From GCA-2717185 sp964474755 (GTDB lineage Bacteria; Pseudomonadota; Alphaproteobacteria; UBA8366; GCA-2717185), in the NCBI GenBank assembly GCA_964474755.1, contig CAYYUG010000007.1:27842-91841 (forward strand): 64,000 bases of DNA, in the 5' to 3' direction. The notes under the pieces are model-generated. The model ran no database searches. It saw nothing but the letters and a program-made list of their open reading frames with translations, and was not told the DNA's origin. Numbering within the stretch: the first letter of the stretch is position 1; the number at the start of each line of letters is the position of its first letter. The position numbers and the translations under genes were made by a program. Shown here in pieces: positions 8,966 through 17,203 of this stretch.

Positions 8966-9889
8966 ATGAAAATTGCCGTACCTGATCTGATTTCTAACTC
9001 CTATTTTCCAGCGGTGGCCGCTGTGGAGTTGGGTTTCTTCCGTGATGAGGGGCTCGATATGGAATTGGTTCACTACTTCCCGGTGAACAAGTGCTGTGAA
9101 CTAATGCGCGACGGCGAATTCGATCTTGTCGCGGGTTCCGCGCATAGTGCGCTGGCCGCATACCCTAACTGGGAAGGCGCAAAGCTTCTCGCGACTTTGG
9201 CAAAGGGCATGTACTGGCTTCTCGTCGTTCGCACGGACCTGGAATGTGAGCGGGGGGATATTGATGCGGTGAAAGGGCTATATATCGCTGCGGCGCCCTT
9301 CGTAGAGCTGGGTCTGAAGCGGATGTTGGCTGAGGCCGGCATCGATCTAGAGCGCGACAAGGTCAAGGTCGCTCCGGCTCCAGGTGAGATTAAGCCGGGT
9401 GTATCGTTTGGGGTTGCTGCCGCGAACTCGCTGTCGAAAGGCGATGTCGACGCCTTCTGGGCAAATGGTATGGGGGCAGAAACGGCGGTGCGGGCGGGGG
9501 CTGGCAAGGTCCTAGTCGATATTCGGCGAGGTGACGAACCGACTAAAGCCTTCAACTACACCTGCCCAGCCTTAATTGGCAGCGATGCCTTTATCGAGCG
9601 CGATCCGGAAGCCGCAGCCGCGGCAATCCGGGCCATCGTGAAGACACAAAAGGCGATCAAGGAGGACCTGTCTCTAGTGACGGAAGTTGGCGAGAAATTA
9701 TTCCCAGCAGATGATGCCAAGATGATCGCCGATGTAGTTGAACGCGATTTACCCTATTACGACGCGTCGATCTCTGAAAATTTTGTTATGGGCATGAATG
9801 AATTTATGACCGATCTCGGCTGGCTAGATGGTCCCGTCGCCTATGAAAAAGTCGTAGCAACGCAATATGCAGACCTTTGGAAACCCTGA
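8966..9889 (+). CDS. NMT1/SsuA-type substrate-binding-like protein without signal peptide
   Basis: A 307-residue periplasmic-binding-protein fold of the NMT1/THI5-like group (MKIAVPDLISNSYFPAVAAV, then VELGFFRDEGLD and DLVAGSAHSAL). The ATG at 8966 follows an AGGAGAG ribosome binding site. No hydrophobic signal peptide precedes the mature-like sequence, even from the alternative start at 8945 (MTRRRER). No ABC permease or ATPase gene is present in the window. The protein may therefore be cytoplasmic and act as a small-molecule binding protein or enzyme, rather than as a transporter component. It sits between the Mo hydroxylase and the DUF2848 gene in the same transcription unit. Confidence 0.75.
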   Translation: MKIAVPDLISNSYFPAVAAVELGFFRDEGLDMELVHYFPVNKCCELMRDGEFDLVAGSAHSALAAYPNWEGAKLLATLAKGMYWLLVVRTDLECERGDIDAVKGLYIAAAPFVELGLKRMLAEAGIDLERDKVKVAPAPGEIKPGVSFGVAAANSLSKGDVDAFWANGMGAETAVRAGAGKVLVDIRRGDEPTKAFNYTCPALIGSDAFIERDPEAAAAAIRAIVKTQKAIKEDLSLVTEVGEKLFPADDAKMIADVVERDLPYYDASISENFVMGMNEFMTDLGWLDGPVAYEKVVATQYADLWKP

Positions 9890-9890
9890 C

Positions 9891-10583
9891 ATGACCAATA
9901 CGGTGGAACTGACATTTCTTTCCGGTGATAGGCGTGCGGCGGAGCCGGTCCTGATCACTGATCTGATCATCGGCGGCTGGACAGGTCGCGATAAGGCCAA
10001 GCTGGAGGAGCATATCGTTGAGTTGGAAGCACTTGGCGTCGCGCGCCCAGTCTCTACACCGTGTTTCTACAGGGTCGGTGCTAATTTGCTGACCACCGGT
10101 ACTTCGATACAGATTGTTGGAACGGGAAGCAGCGGTGAGGCTGAGTATTTTTTGCTGAAGCGCGACGACGGCTTTTGGGTCGGATTAGGATCGGATCACA
10201 CAGATCGCGAAGTCGAAGCTTACAATGTCTCTGTCTCAAAGCAGTGCTGTCCGAAACCAATCGCCCCGATTTTGTGGCGGTATGATGATGTCCGTGAGCA
10301 TTGGGATGAATTGATGTTGCGGTCCTTTCGGATCGAACTCGGAAAAAGGTCCCTCTACCAGGAAGGAACAGTCGCTTCGATGATCGACCCGATCGATCTT
10401 GCTGCACAATATGCCAGCGATGTCGCGCCGCTTGAGACAGGCCAGGCGATGTTTGGTGGGACGCTGCCGGTCATCGGTGGCATAAAAGGTGCGCCATGCT
10501 TTGAACTAGAACTGGAAGACCCGGTACTGAACCGTAAGATCACGCATTCCTACGAGATGACTAACTTACCGAATATCGGATAG
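9891..10583 (+). CDS. DUF2848 family protein
   Basis: A 230-residue protein matching my recollection of the DUF2848 family. Features are LIIGGWTGRDKAKLEEHI near the N-terminus, FYRVGANLLTT, SSGEAEYFLL, GLGSDHTDRE and SKQCCPKP. It starts one base after the preceding stop (ATG 9891); the in-frame ATG at 9867 is inside the previous gene. The function is unknown. The dense conserved Asp, His, Glu and Arg residues suggest an enzyme, and the family is often seen next to catabolic genes. The cluster context suggests hydrolysis or isomerisation of a pathway intermediate, which is inference. Confidence 0.75.
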   Translation: MTNTVELTFLSGDRRAAEPVLITDLIIGGWTGRDKAKLEEHIVELEALGVARPVSTPCFYRVGANLLTTGTSIQIVGTGSSGEAEYFLLKRDDGFWVGLGSDHTDREVEAYNVSVSKQCCPKPIAPILWRYDDVREHWDELMLRSFRIELGKRSLYQEGTVASMIDPIDLAAQYASDVAPLETGQAMFGGTLPVIGGIKGAPCFELELEDPVLNRKITHSYEMTNLPNIG

Positions 10584-10593
10584 GGGCCACACA

Positions 10594-10977
10594 ATGCCGA
10601 AACCGCATATCGAATTCACTGCGTTAAACATGGACGAAGGGTGGGCAGTGCCACCCGGTTATCCGGAGGGGATAATGCAGAAGGTCCTAACCACAGATCT
10701 AGATGAGACTGCGAAGACCGGCAGCCGCTCGCGTCTACTACGCTTCGATCCGGGCGCCTTTTCGACAGAGCCGTTCGTGCATGACCATTGGGAAGAGGTT
10801 TATTTGGTAAGCGGGACCTTAACCGTCGGCAACGACGCACAGGGAAATGGTGGCGAGCCGTTTGACGCTCCGACTTACGCCTGCCGCCCACCTGGAGCCT
10901 ATCACGGGCCGTTCAAATCGGTGGGTGGTTGCCTGCTGTTTGAACTGCATTATTACGGGCCGGTGGACGACCAGTAA
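10594..10977 (+). CDS. Cupin-domain protein (ChrR-like cupin)
   Basis: A 127-residue small beta-barrel protein. It has the cupin motif 1 core HDHWEEVYLVSG (about residues 62-73) and the later YACRPPGAYHGPFKS. The two His residues, the Glu pair and the later His would bind one metal. It is the last gene of the plus-strand Mo-hydroxylase unit, 10 bp after DUF2848 and convergent with the flavin reductase gene 10 bp away. It may be a cupin dioxygenase, isomerase or small-molecule sensor; these cannot be separated here. Confidence 0.75.
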   Translation: MPKPHIEFTALNMDEGWAVPPGYPEGIMQKVLTTDLDETAKTGSRSRLLRFDPGAFSTEPFVHDHWEEVYLVSGTLTVGNDAQGNGGEPFDAPTYACRPPGAYHGPFKSVGGCLLFELHYYGPVDDQ

Positions 10978-10987
10978 GCTGGCGCCG

Positions 10988-11482
10988 TCAAGAGAGCTTT
11001 CGGTATTTTCCGCGGTAAAATACTAGAGGCGGTTCGTCTCCTCCATTTACCAGTTCATCGACGTGGGCGACGATGATGTAATGGTCGCCGCATTCATACT
11101 GGGCGTGTTTTGTGCATAGCAGGACGCCGTGATTGGGCTCGATGATGGGTGCCGAATTGGGACCTTCGCGGTAAGACACGTCTTTCCATTTGTCTGGACC
11201 GGTCTTTGCAAACTGATTTGAGAGATCCTGCTGGTCTTCGCGAAGAAGGTTCAAGGCAAACTTTTCGGTTTCCAGCAGAGTTTTAAATTCAGTTAGTGAG
11301 TCCGCGATGCAGAATGAAACCAGCGGTGGATCCAAAGACACCGAAGAGAAAGAATTCATCGTCACGCCGATCAGTTCTTCTGCGTCACCCGTGCAGGTCA
11401 TGACCATCACGCCCGTTGCGAAACTGCCAACCGCATCTCGGAATGCGCGTTGGTCGAGCGCTGAACTTTCGGAGCTGGCCAT
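10988..11482 (-). CDS. Flavin reductase family protein (HpaC-like small component)
   Basis: A 164-residue flavin-reductase domain protein: FRDAVGSFATGVMVMT, then GVTMNSFSSVSLDPPLV, and FALNLLREDQQDLSNQFA. The C-terminal half has the typical CGDHYIIVAHV strand. It supplies reduced FAD or FMN to a two-component monooxygenase. The HpaB-type oxygenase starts divergently 107 bp away, a likely partner. The shared intergenic region should contain both promoters. Confidence 0.88.
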   Translation of the reverse strand: MASSESSALDQRAFRDAVGSFATGVMVMTCTGDAEELIGVTMNSFSSVSLDPPLVSFCIADSLTEFKTLLETEKFALNLLREDQQDLSNQFAKTGPDKWKDVSYREGPNSAPIIEPNHGVLLCTKHAQYECGDHYIIVAHVDELVNGGDEPPLVFYRGKYRKLS

Positions 11483-11588
11483 GGGTCGCTGGAGTCCCTG
11501 TCGCTGTTGTTGGCTGCTACTATAGCTAACGGCTCCTCATTGCCAAATCGGCCTTATCGCTAACTCGTACCCTCAGGAAAAGAAAATC

Positions 11589-13130
11589 ATGGCGATCTCA
11601 CCAAAGCTCCTATCAAAGGGAGTGCCCTTGAAAGACGACCGGTTCCCAGGCGGTTTGCGTACCGGCGCCCAATATCTCGCCGCCTTGCGTAATGACGGGC
11701 GGCGGGTCTTTATTGATGGTGAGGAAGTGAGGGACGTCACGTCTCATCCTGCATTCGCTGAGCCAGCAAAGACAATTGCGGGGCTCTTCGACATTGCCTG
11801 TAATCCGGCGAATGCTGACCTGATGACCTATGCATCACCGACCTCGGGTGCGCCGGTAAACCGTATTTGGCAGCTGCCTGACTCAATTGATGCGTTGAAC
11901 CAGCGCAGGGCGGCGATTGAGCGTTGGTCGGAAGAGAGCCTCGGCTACATGGGGCGAACACCGGATCACGTCGCCGGTTTCTTTGCCGGATTTGCAGCAG
12001 CACCGCAGGTTCTGGCCCGCGACGGCAACGCACAGTTCGCGGACAACGCACTCAGGATCTACGAGTTCCTGCGTGATAATGATGTTTATATTACCTATAC
12101 GATCGTTCCGCCGCAGATCGACCGTTCTAAGCCCGCGCATCAACAAGAACCCTCGGACCTATATTGCGGCGTCGTCAAAGAACGGGACGACGGCATTGTG
12201 ATCAAGGGCGCGCAGATGCTCGGCACCGGGTCGGTTTTCTCTGACTATGTCCACCAGAGCACTATTCACCCGATGCGGCCAGGTGATGAAAACCACGCAA
12301 TCTCGCTGATTGTGCCGTGTAACGCACCTGGGTTGAAAATATATTCCCGCAGGTCCTACGCCGGCGCGGCATCAAGCATGTATGATTACCCGCTTGCGAC
12401 GCGCTTCGATGAGACGGATTCCTTGGTTGTTTACGACAATGTCTTCGTGCCGTGGGAACATGTCTTCGTATACAAGAACCTGGATATCTGTCGCGACCAG
12501 TGGTTTGAGACACCAGCGCATATTCTGGGCAACAATCAGGCACAGATCCGCTTCGTCACTAAGCTGCGTTTCCTTACTGGGTTGGCGCAGCGTATCACCC
12601 AGATGAACGGCATCAACAAAATGCCGCCAGTACAGGGCCAAATCGCCGACATCGCAGTGCAGGCTGCAATCTATGAGGGGTTGCTCGATGGTCAGATTGC
12701 AAAGGCGCAGCCCAACGCAAATGGCGTCTATGTGCCACATCCGCAAACCCATTACGCAGCGATGGTGATGCAATCGCGGCTCTACCCAGAAATATTGGAA
12801 GTACTGCGTGAACTGACGGGTGGCGGCATGATTCAATTACCCTCCAATGTAAAGGATTTTGAGACGTCGGAGGCGGGCAGCGATATTCGCCGCTATATTC
12901 AGTCGCCGGACTGGCCAGCGGAGGAGCGAGTTAAACTTTTGAAACTGGCCTGGGACGCAATTGGTTCTGAATTCGCTAGCCGACATGCGCAGTACGAAAA
13001 ATTCTACGCTGGCGCGCCCTTCATCGTGAAGAACCGTTTCATGTGGAATTACGATTTTGGGACCACCGAACGGCTCGTGGACAAGGCGCTGGCCGGATAC
13101 GACATGAAAGGCCGTATCGACGAAGAATAA
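11589..13130 (+). CDS. 4-hydroxyphenylacetate 3-monooxygenase family oxygenase (HpaB-like)
   Basis: At 513 residues this is close to the usual HpaB length (about 520). The N-terminus is typical: RTGAQYLAALRNDGRRVFID followed by GEEVRDVTSHPAF, then SLGYMGRTPDHVAGFFAGFA. Further conserved blocks are YDNVFVPWEHVF and ELTGGGMIQLPS. The family uses FADH2 from a separate reductase to hydroxylate phenolic or related rings. The HpaC-like reductase is divergent and adjacent. The true substrate need not be 4-hydroxyphenylacetate, because relatives act on chlorophenols, indoles, pyrroles and pyridine-type compounds. The ribosome binding site is AGGAAAAG. Confidence 0.9.
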   Translation: MAISPKLLSKGVPLKDDRFPGGLRTGAQYLAALRNDGRRVFIDGEEVRDVTSHPAFAEPAKTIAGLFDIACNPANADLMTYASPTSGAPVNRIWQLPDSIDALNQRRAAIERWSEESLGYMGRTPDHVAGFFAGFAAAPQVLARDGNAQFADNALRIYEFLRDNDVYITYTIVPPQIDRSKPAHQQEPSDLYCGVVKERDDGIVIKGAQMLGTGSVFSDYVHQSTIHPMRPGDENHAISLIVPCNAPGLKIYSRRSYAGAASSMYDYPLATRFDETDSLVVYDNVFVPWEHVFVYKNLDICRDQWFETPAHILGNNQAQIRFVTKLRFLTGLAQRITQMNGINKMPPVQGQIADIAVQAAIYEGLLDGQIAKAQPNANGVYVPHPQTHYAAMVMQSRLYPEILEVLRELTGGGMIQLPSNVKDFETSEAGSDIRRYIQSPDWPAEERVKLLKLAWDAIGSEFASRHAQYEKFYAGAPFIVKNRFMWNYDFGTTERLVDKALAGYDMKGRIDEE

Positions 13131-13143
13131 CGGGGAGTGAAAA

Positions 13144-14043
13144 ATGAAAGCTGGATGGGGAATTCCCAATAATTGGGGTGGCGACAACCCAAATGAATTG
13201 ATTGATATCGCCGTCAAAGCGGAAGACGCTGGCTTTGCCAGCGTCTGGGTACGGGAGCATCTGTTTCACGCCTCCTATGTGGCGGATCGGCTGCACGACC
13301 GACCTTACTACGATGCACTGACGGTTCTGATAGCGATTGGACAGGCGACGGAGACAATACGGCTCGGTACCTCAGTCCTGGTGCTTCCGTGGCACGATCC
13401 TCCGCGACTTGGCAAGATGATTGCGACGCTTGATCAACTGTCCGGCGGTCGGGTCGATATGGGTATCGGTGTCGCTATGACTGAAGATGAGTTCGAGAAC
13501 CTTGGGATCAATTTCAAGAACCGTGGAAAGCGGACCGACGATTTCCTCGGAGCGCTGCAGGCGCTGTGGACGCAGGATATTCCGGATTACGCCGGGGATT
13601 TCTACCGCTACAGTGGGCAACGATTTTCGCCCAAGCCGAAACAGCAGCCTTATCCGCCAATATTGATTGGTGGATACAGCAAGGCGGCCTTCCGTCGTAT
13701 AGCCCGGTTTGGTGACGGATGGCATACCTTGCGACAGTCGCCGAAACAAGTTGCCGCGGGCGTGGCGGAAATCGTTCGGATGACGGAGGAAGAGGGTCGC
13801 GACGCCTCGAGCCTTCGCCATTCGATCACACTGCCGCTCGACTATTCTGGCAACAAGGATCCTGACCCCTCAGTCAATGACCGCACGATCCTGCGCGGTG
13901 GCGACGACGATATGGCGGAAACGATAAACTCTTACCGCGACGCGGGGTTGGATGAGATCATCGTTAGCGTCAACACGGCAGACCTAACGGAAAATACTGA
14001 GACTATCGCCCGCTTTATGAATGGAGCCTGGGCGAAAATCTAG
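13144..14043 (+). CDS. LLM-class (luciferase-like) flavin oxidoreductase
   Basis: A 299-residue bacterial-luciferase-fold protein: MKAGWGIPNNWG, VREHLF, TIRLGTSVLVLPWHDPPRLG and LDQLSGGRVDMGIGVAMTEDEF. The motifs match the F420- or FMN-dependent TIGR03619-like group. The cofactor cannot be decided, as no F420 gene is visible. It follows the HpaB-type oxygenase by 13 bp and shares its operon, so it probably acts on the same pathway as a reductase or monooxygenase. Its last bases overlap the convergent Rieske gene by 4 bp. Confidence 0.85.
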   Translation: MKAGWGIPNNWGGDNPNELIDIAVKAEDAGFASVWVREHLFHASYVADRLHDRPYYDALTVLIAIGQATETIRLGTSVLVLPWHDPPRLGKMIATLDQLSGGRVDMGIGVAMTEDEFENLGINFKNRGKRTDDFLGALQALWTQDIPDYAGDFYRYSGQRFSPKPKQQPYPPILIGGYSKAAFRRIARFGDGWHTLRQSPKQVAAGVAEIVRMTEEEGRDASSLRHSITLPLDYSGNKDPDPSVNDRTILRGGDDDMAETINSYRDAGLDEIIVSVNTADLTENTETIARFMNGAWAKI

Positions 14044-15341
14044 CTTGTAATCAGGCCGCGTGGGTGGCCGAAGCGTTCGGTCAGGACGGCTTCTAGTTCT
14101 TTGTCGCTGTTTGTGACCCAAGCGCCTGGCCGCGTGCAGAACGCCGCCGCGTTGTTTGCGGCTGACGGTTCCTTTCCCTTCTCTGCGAGTGCGCGTGCTT
14201 GTCCAATTAGCAGTCGTCGGAAATGCACGATGGCGGCATCAGTTGCCGTCAGGTTCTCGCGTGTCCGGTCGGCGATCCACCCCTGGCTCTGTTGTATCAT
14301 AATATCCTGCTCGGCGGTGCCCTTCACACCTGTGTAGGTCTGATGCTTTTGAACTTCGCGGTCGATGTCGTAATCGTTCGATCGGTTTCGCACCGGCATA
14401 AAGTCGGGTCCGACCTCGGCAAAGATGCCGTGGCCCTCCTTGATCTTCGCCAGCTCCGCATCTTCCAGGTTCCGTTCTGGGTTCCAGGCGTAGCAATACA
14501 TCCAGCAGCCGGTATCGGTGGTCGGAACCAGCGTGAAACCGTAATAGGTCTCGCCGGGGACGGTAGCAGGGCCGGTTCCGTGCGAGGGCAGCATGAATTG
14601 GGTCATACGCCAGTAGAGTTCGCCTTCGTCGTCGGTTGCGCGCGCTCCGCCAGCGACGAAGCCGACATCGTGGTCTAGAAGATCGAATTTGGGCCGTCCG
14701 TCGCGGCGCATCCATTCTAGATGCCGGTTTGGTGAGTTGGCATCGCGGTTTTCCGTCGCCTTTACTATTGGCGCCGGCATGTGCAAAAAAGAGAAATGCG
14801 AAGTGTCTAGATCGCCTTCCATAATCTGCACCCAATTGCATTCGATGCGCTGCTTAATGGCGTATCGTTTTTTTTCCGGTACCAGTCCGAACTCAAGTTT
14901 TGGAACCTCCGGTAAGTCACCGTTTCCCGGTCCCAGATAGGCCCACACCAACCCGCCATATTCCCGGGTAGGGTAGGCTTTGACCCGCATTGTATCTTGC
15001 ATTCGGACGCTGGGTGGGACATTTGGCAATTCCAGGGCCTTGCCCTCCCGGTCGAACTTCCAGCCATGATAAACACAGCGAAGGCCACATTCCTCGTTCC
15101 GTCCGTAAAAAAGATCAGCACCGCGGTGTGGGCAGTAACGGTCAATTAGGCCGATCATGCCACTACTATCGCGGAAGGCGACCAGATCCTCGCCGAGCAC
15201 GGTAACACGGATCGGTGCACCATCTGGTTCCGGCAATTCCTCAGTCAGCGCAACCGGCTGCCAAAAGCGCCGAAAATATTGGCCCATTGGTGTACCAGCG
15301 CCGGATTGCGTAAGTAACTCATTTTCTTCGGCCGTCAGCAT
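14040..15341 (-). CDS. Rieske non-haem iron oxygenase, large subunit (phthalate dioxygenase-like)
   Basis: A 433-residue oxygenase. The N-terminal Rieske cluster ligands are Cys70, His72, Cys89 and His92 (CPH...CVYH). The catalytic iron motif D179-H182-H187 (DTSHFSFLH) follows. Length and spacing fit phthalate-4,5-dioxygenase/vanillate-demethylase-type oxygenases, which hydroxylate or O-demethylate aromatics. No ferredoxin-reductase partner is adjacent. It is convergent with and overlaps the luciferase-like gene. Confidence 0.9.
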   Translation of the reverse strand: MLTAEENELLTQSGAGTPMGQYFRRFWQPVALTEELPEPDGAPIRVTVLGEDLVAFRDSSGMIGLIDRYCPHRGADLFYGRNEECGLRCVYHGWKFDREGKALELPNVPPSVRMQDTMRVKAYPTREYGGLVWAYLGPGNGDLPEVPKLEFGLVPEKKRYAIKQRIECNWVQIMEGDLDTSHFSFLHMPAPIVKATENRDANSPNRHLEWMRRDGRPKFDLLDHDVGFVAGGARATDDEGELYWRMTQFMLPSHGTGPATVPGETYYGFTLVPTTDTGCWMYCYAWNPERNLEDAELAKIKEGHGIFAEVGPDFMPVRNRSNDYDIDREVQKHQTYTGVKGTAEQDIMIQQSQGWIADRTRENLTATDAAIVHFRRLLIGQARALAEKGKEPSAANNAAAFCTRPGAWVTNSDKELEAVLTERFGHPRGLITS

Positions 15342-15381
15342 CGCAGGAGCTCCGGGTTTGGTTGCCGGCCCAAAATCACCA

Positions 15382-15407
15382 AAGGGCGCGACATTAGCCG
15401 CGCCCTT
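15382..15407 (-). terminator. Rho-independent-type terminator of the small exported protein gene
   Basis: A perfect 9-bp inverted repeat, AAGGGCGCG / CGCGCCCTT, with an 8-nt loop. On the minus strand it is followed by TGGTGATTTT. It lies about 25-50 bp beyond the stop of the minus-strand gene at 15434 and upstream of the Rieske gene start. Confidence 0.65.
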
Positions 15408-15433
15408 CTGTTGTTATCGAGTCGCCCTGAATG

Positions 15434-15841
15434 TTACTTGCACTTAAAAGTCATCTTTTTCTTCTTGCCGTTAAGATAGGCGGTGTAGGATTTTTTAGCG
15501 CCTTCAACTTTAACCAGCTTATACATTTGCGGTTCACCGACCACGCCGAACATCAGTGACAGTGTGCCACCCGAGATGCTCCATTTGCCCTGCAGGGTGG
15601 AGGATTTTCCTATATTGCGGTCGGCACTCCCGGAGGTGGAAGATTCGTCCTTATAATAGAAGTCGGTGCCTTTATCTTTTCCTTTTTTCCCCGCCTTCCA
15701 AGAACAGGTGATACTCCCCTTTGCGAAGGCTTTCTTCACCTCATCGGCGGACATGAATTTGGGGTCACCGGCCTGTGCCGAAACTCCGCTTGCCAGCAGT
15801 ACAACAGATGCTGCGGTGATGAATGTTTTGATCGATTTCAT
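15434..15841 (-). CDS. Small exported lysine-rich protein of unknown function
   Basis: A 135-residue protein starting at the ATG on 15841 behind an AGAGGAAC ribosome binding site; an in-frame ATG 36 nt upstream lacks one. Residues 1-24 form a Sec signal peptide (MKSIKTFITAASVVLLASGV, then SAQA). The mature part is basic, with the runs GKKGKDKG and GKKKKM. It has only two cysteines, Cys46 and Cys134, which could form a disulfide. Alternating strands (TLSLMF, MYKLVKVEG, SYTAYLNG) suggest a small beta-barrel. No family was recognised. The gene has its own terminator and no functional link to its neighbours. Confidence 0.8.
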   Translation of the reverse strand: MKSIKTFITAASVVLLASGVSAQAGDPKFMSADEVKKAFAKGSITCSWKAGKKGKDKGTDFYYKDESSTSGSADRNIGKSSTLQGKWSISGGTLSLMFGVVGEPQMYKLVKVEGAKKSYTAYLNGKKKKMTFKCK

Positions 15842-16049
15842 AGGGGTTCCTCTGTTATTTCGTTCCCTGCTTTCCACATATACTGCAAAAACAGACCGTA
15901 GCCGTCCATAGAGGAGATGATGGGTTAATTAGATTACTCCGGATCATCCAATTCAGTGCACAATTCGTCAACGCGCAACTCACCGTCGCGGGTTTGGCCG
16001 CAAATCACAAGGGAGCGCTGTACATCTTTTACTGATTTCGTTTGTACTT

Positions 16050-16076
16050 AGAAGCTTTTCGAATAGAAAAGCTTCT
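16050..16076. terminator. Perfect hairpin between the exported-protein gene and the hydratase remnant
   Basis: An 11-bp perfect inverted repeat, AGAAGCTTTTC / GAAAAGCTTCT, with the 5-nt loop GAATA. It lies just beyond the 3' end of the minus-strand hydratase remnant. A short T run follows on the plus strand and none on the minus strand, so the direction of termination is uncertain. It may instead be a protein-binding palindrome upstream of the exported-protein gene. Confidence 0.45.
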
Positions 16077-16104
16077 TTTGTCAGGCCCTCGGTCCGGCTT
16101 AGAT

Positions 16105-16329
16105 TTAGATGGCAGATTTATTGAAATGGGTGAGGATAAAATCGGGACTGATGCTGCGCATTACCATGTTCGTCAAACCGGTATCAGCTTTCTGTTGGGA
16201 TGACGGTTCGTTCAGCTTACTCAGCAATTCCTTATTGATCATGTTTGCTGGCGGGTTGTTGATTTTGAGCCTTGCGACACGGCAGTCAAGGCCGATTGCT
16301 AGCCGCTCGAAGCCATAAACCATAGCCAC
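16105..16329 (-). pseudogene. Truncated enoyl-CoA hydratase N-terminal fragment
   Basis: This 74-codon frame begins like a crotonase-family protein (VARLKINNPPANMINKELL). It then jumps to the strand before the oxyanion loop (NMVMRSISPDFILTHFN), where the family reads 'DVKVVVLRSADPDFFIAHFD'. It stops where about 200 more residues are expected. It may persist as a short peptide but cannot be an active hydratase. It lies just downstream of the LamB/YcsF start-to-stop block on the same strand, so it was probably the next gene of that operon. Confidence 0.6.
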
Positions 16330-16344
16330 AACCTCCTGCGAAAT

Positions 16345-17199
16345 TTACAGAATACCCGTTGTTGGTTTGATGGTGATATTCTCCGCCTTGAGCGCTGCGA
16401 CAACGGCTTTGCCCATCTGTGCGGCGCCCGGTGTATCGCTGTGTAAGCAGAAGGTGTCAGCTTGCATCGGCACTTGCGTACCGTCGTCGGCGACAACAAA
16501 TCCATTTTGAACGACGTTGACGATCTGTGTGGCAGCTTCCTGGGCTCCTTTCAGCAAAGCTTGTGGATGTCTGCGATCCACAATCGAGCCGGTGTTATCG
16601 TAGCGCCGGTCGGCGTAGCACTCCCGAGCGATATGTAGGCCGGAATCCTGCAGTTGCGCCAAGGTCGGCGCCCGGGCAGGTGATACCACGATGATTTCCG
16701 GGTTGAATGCACGAACGGCTCTAATCAAAGCTGTGCAGGCCCACGTTTCAATCGCGACATCGTAATAAAGCGCGCCATGGCACTTGACTGTCCGAACCCT
16801 TTGACCGAACTCCCGAAGCATGCCGTCTAGTGCGCCGAACTGATAGAGCAAGACACTGGTGAGTTCTGCCTGGGTCATCGTGATATGGTCTTGCCCAAAA
16901 TTAAATAGTCCTGGATAGGAAGGATGTGCGCCAATCTGGACATTCCTTGCTAGCAGTTTTGGGATCAGCCTTTGCAGGATTAGCGGGTCGCCGGAATGCA
17001 ATCCGCAGGCCAAGTAGGCGGAGCTGATCAACGGCAGCAGTGCATTGTCCGCTCGCGCCATAGTTTGTCGGGGGTGAAGGCTGGCTCCGGTTTCTGGCAA
17101 TGTGGTGTGCTGTAAGACGTCTATGGGGATGCCGGCGGGCGGCAAAATGAAGCCTTCCGCAAGCTCGGTGGAGAGGTCGACAGCGATTGGTTTATCCAT
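16345..17199 (-). CDS. LamB/YcsF family protein (5-oxoprolinase subunit A-like), divergent
   Basis: A 284-residue protein of the LamB/YcsF (PxpA) family: SSAYLACGLHSGDPLILQRL, IGAHPSYPGLFNFGQ, VKCHGALYYDV and ECYADRRYD. Several motifs differ from the usual PxpA forms. The first is DLSTELAEGF instead of DLNCDLGEGFG, there is Cys for Pro in VKPHGALYN, and FCLHSDTP replaces ICVHGDTP. No pxpB or pxpC partner is present. The ATG at 17199 lies 4 nt after the stop of the upstream CoA-transferase, so the two are coupled. It may act on a lactam or related amide of the pathway rather than on 5-oxoproline. Confidence 0.75.
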   Translation of the reverse strand: MDKPIAVDLSTELAEGFILPPAGIPIDVLQHTTLPETGASLHPRQTMARADNALLPLISSAYLACGLHSGDPLILQRLIPKLLARNVQIGAHPSYPGLFNFGQDHITMTQAELTSVLLYQFGALDGMLREFGQRVRTVKCHGALYYDVAIETWACTALIRAVRAFNPEIIVVSPARAPTLAQLQDSGLHIARECYADRRYDNTGSIVDRRHPQALLKGAQEAATQIVNVVQNGFVVADDGTQVPMQADTFCLHSDTPGAAQMGKAVVAALKAENITIKPTTGIL

Positions 17200-17203
17200 C
17201 AAG

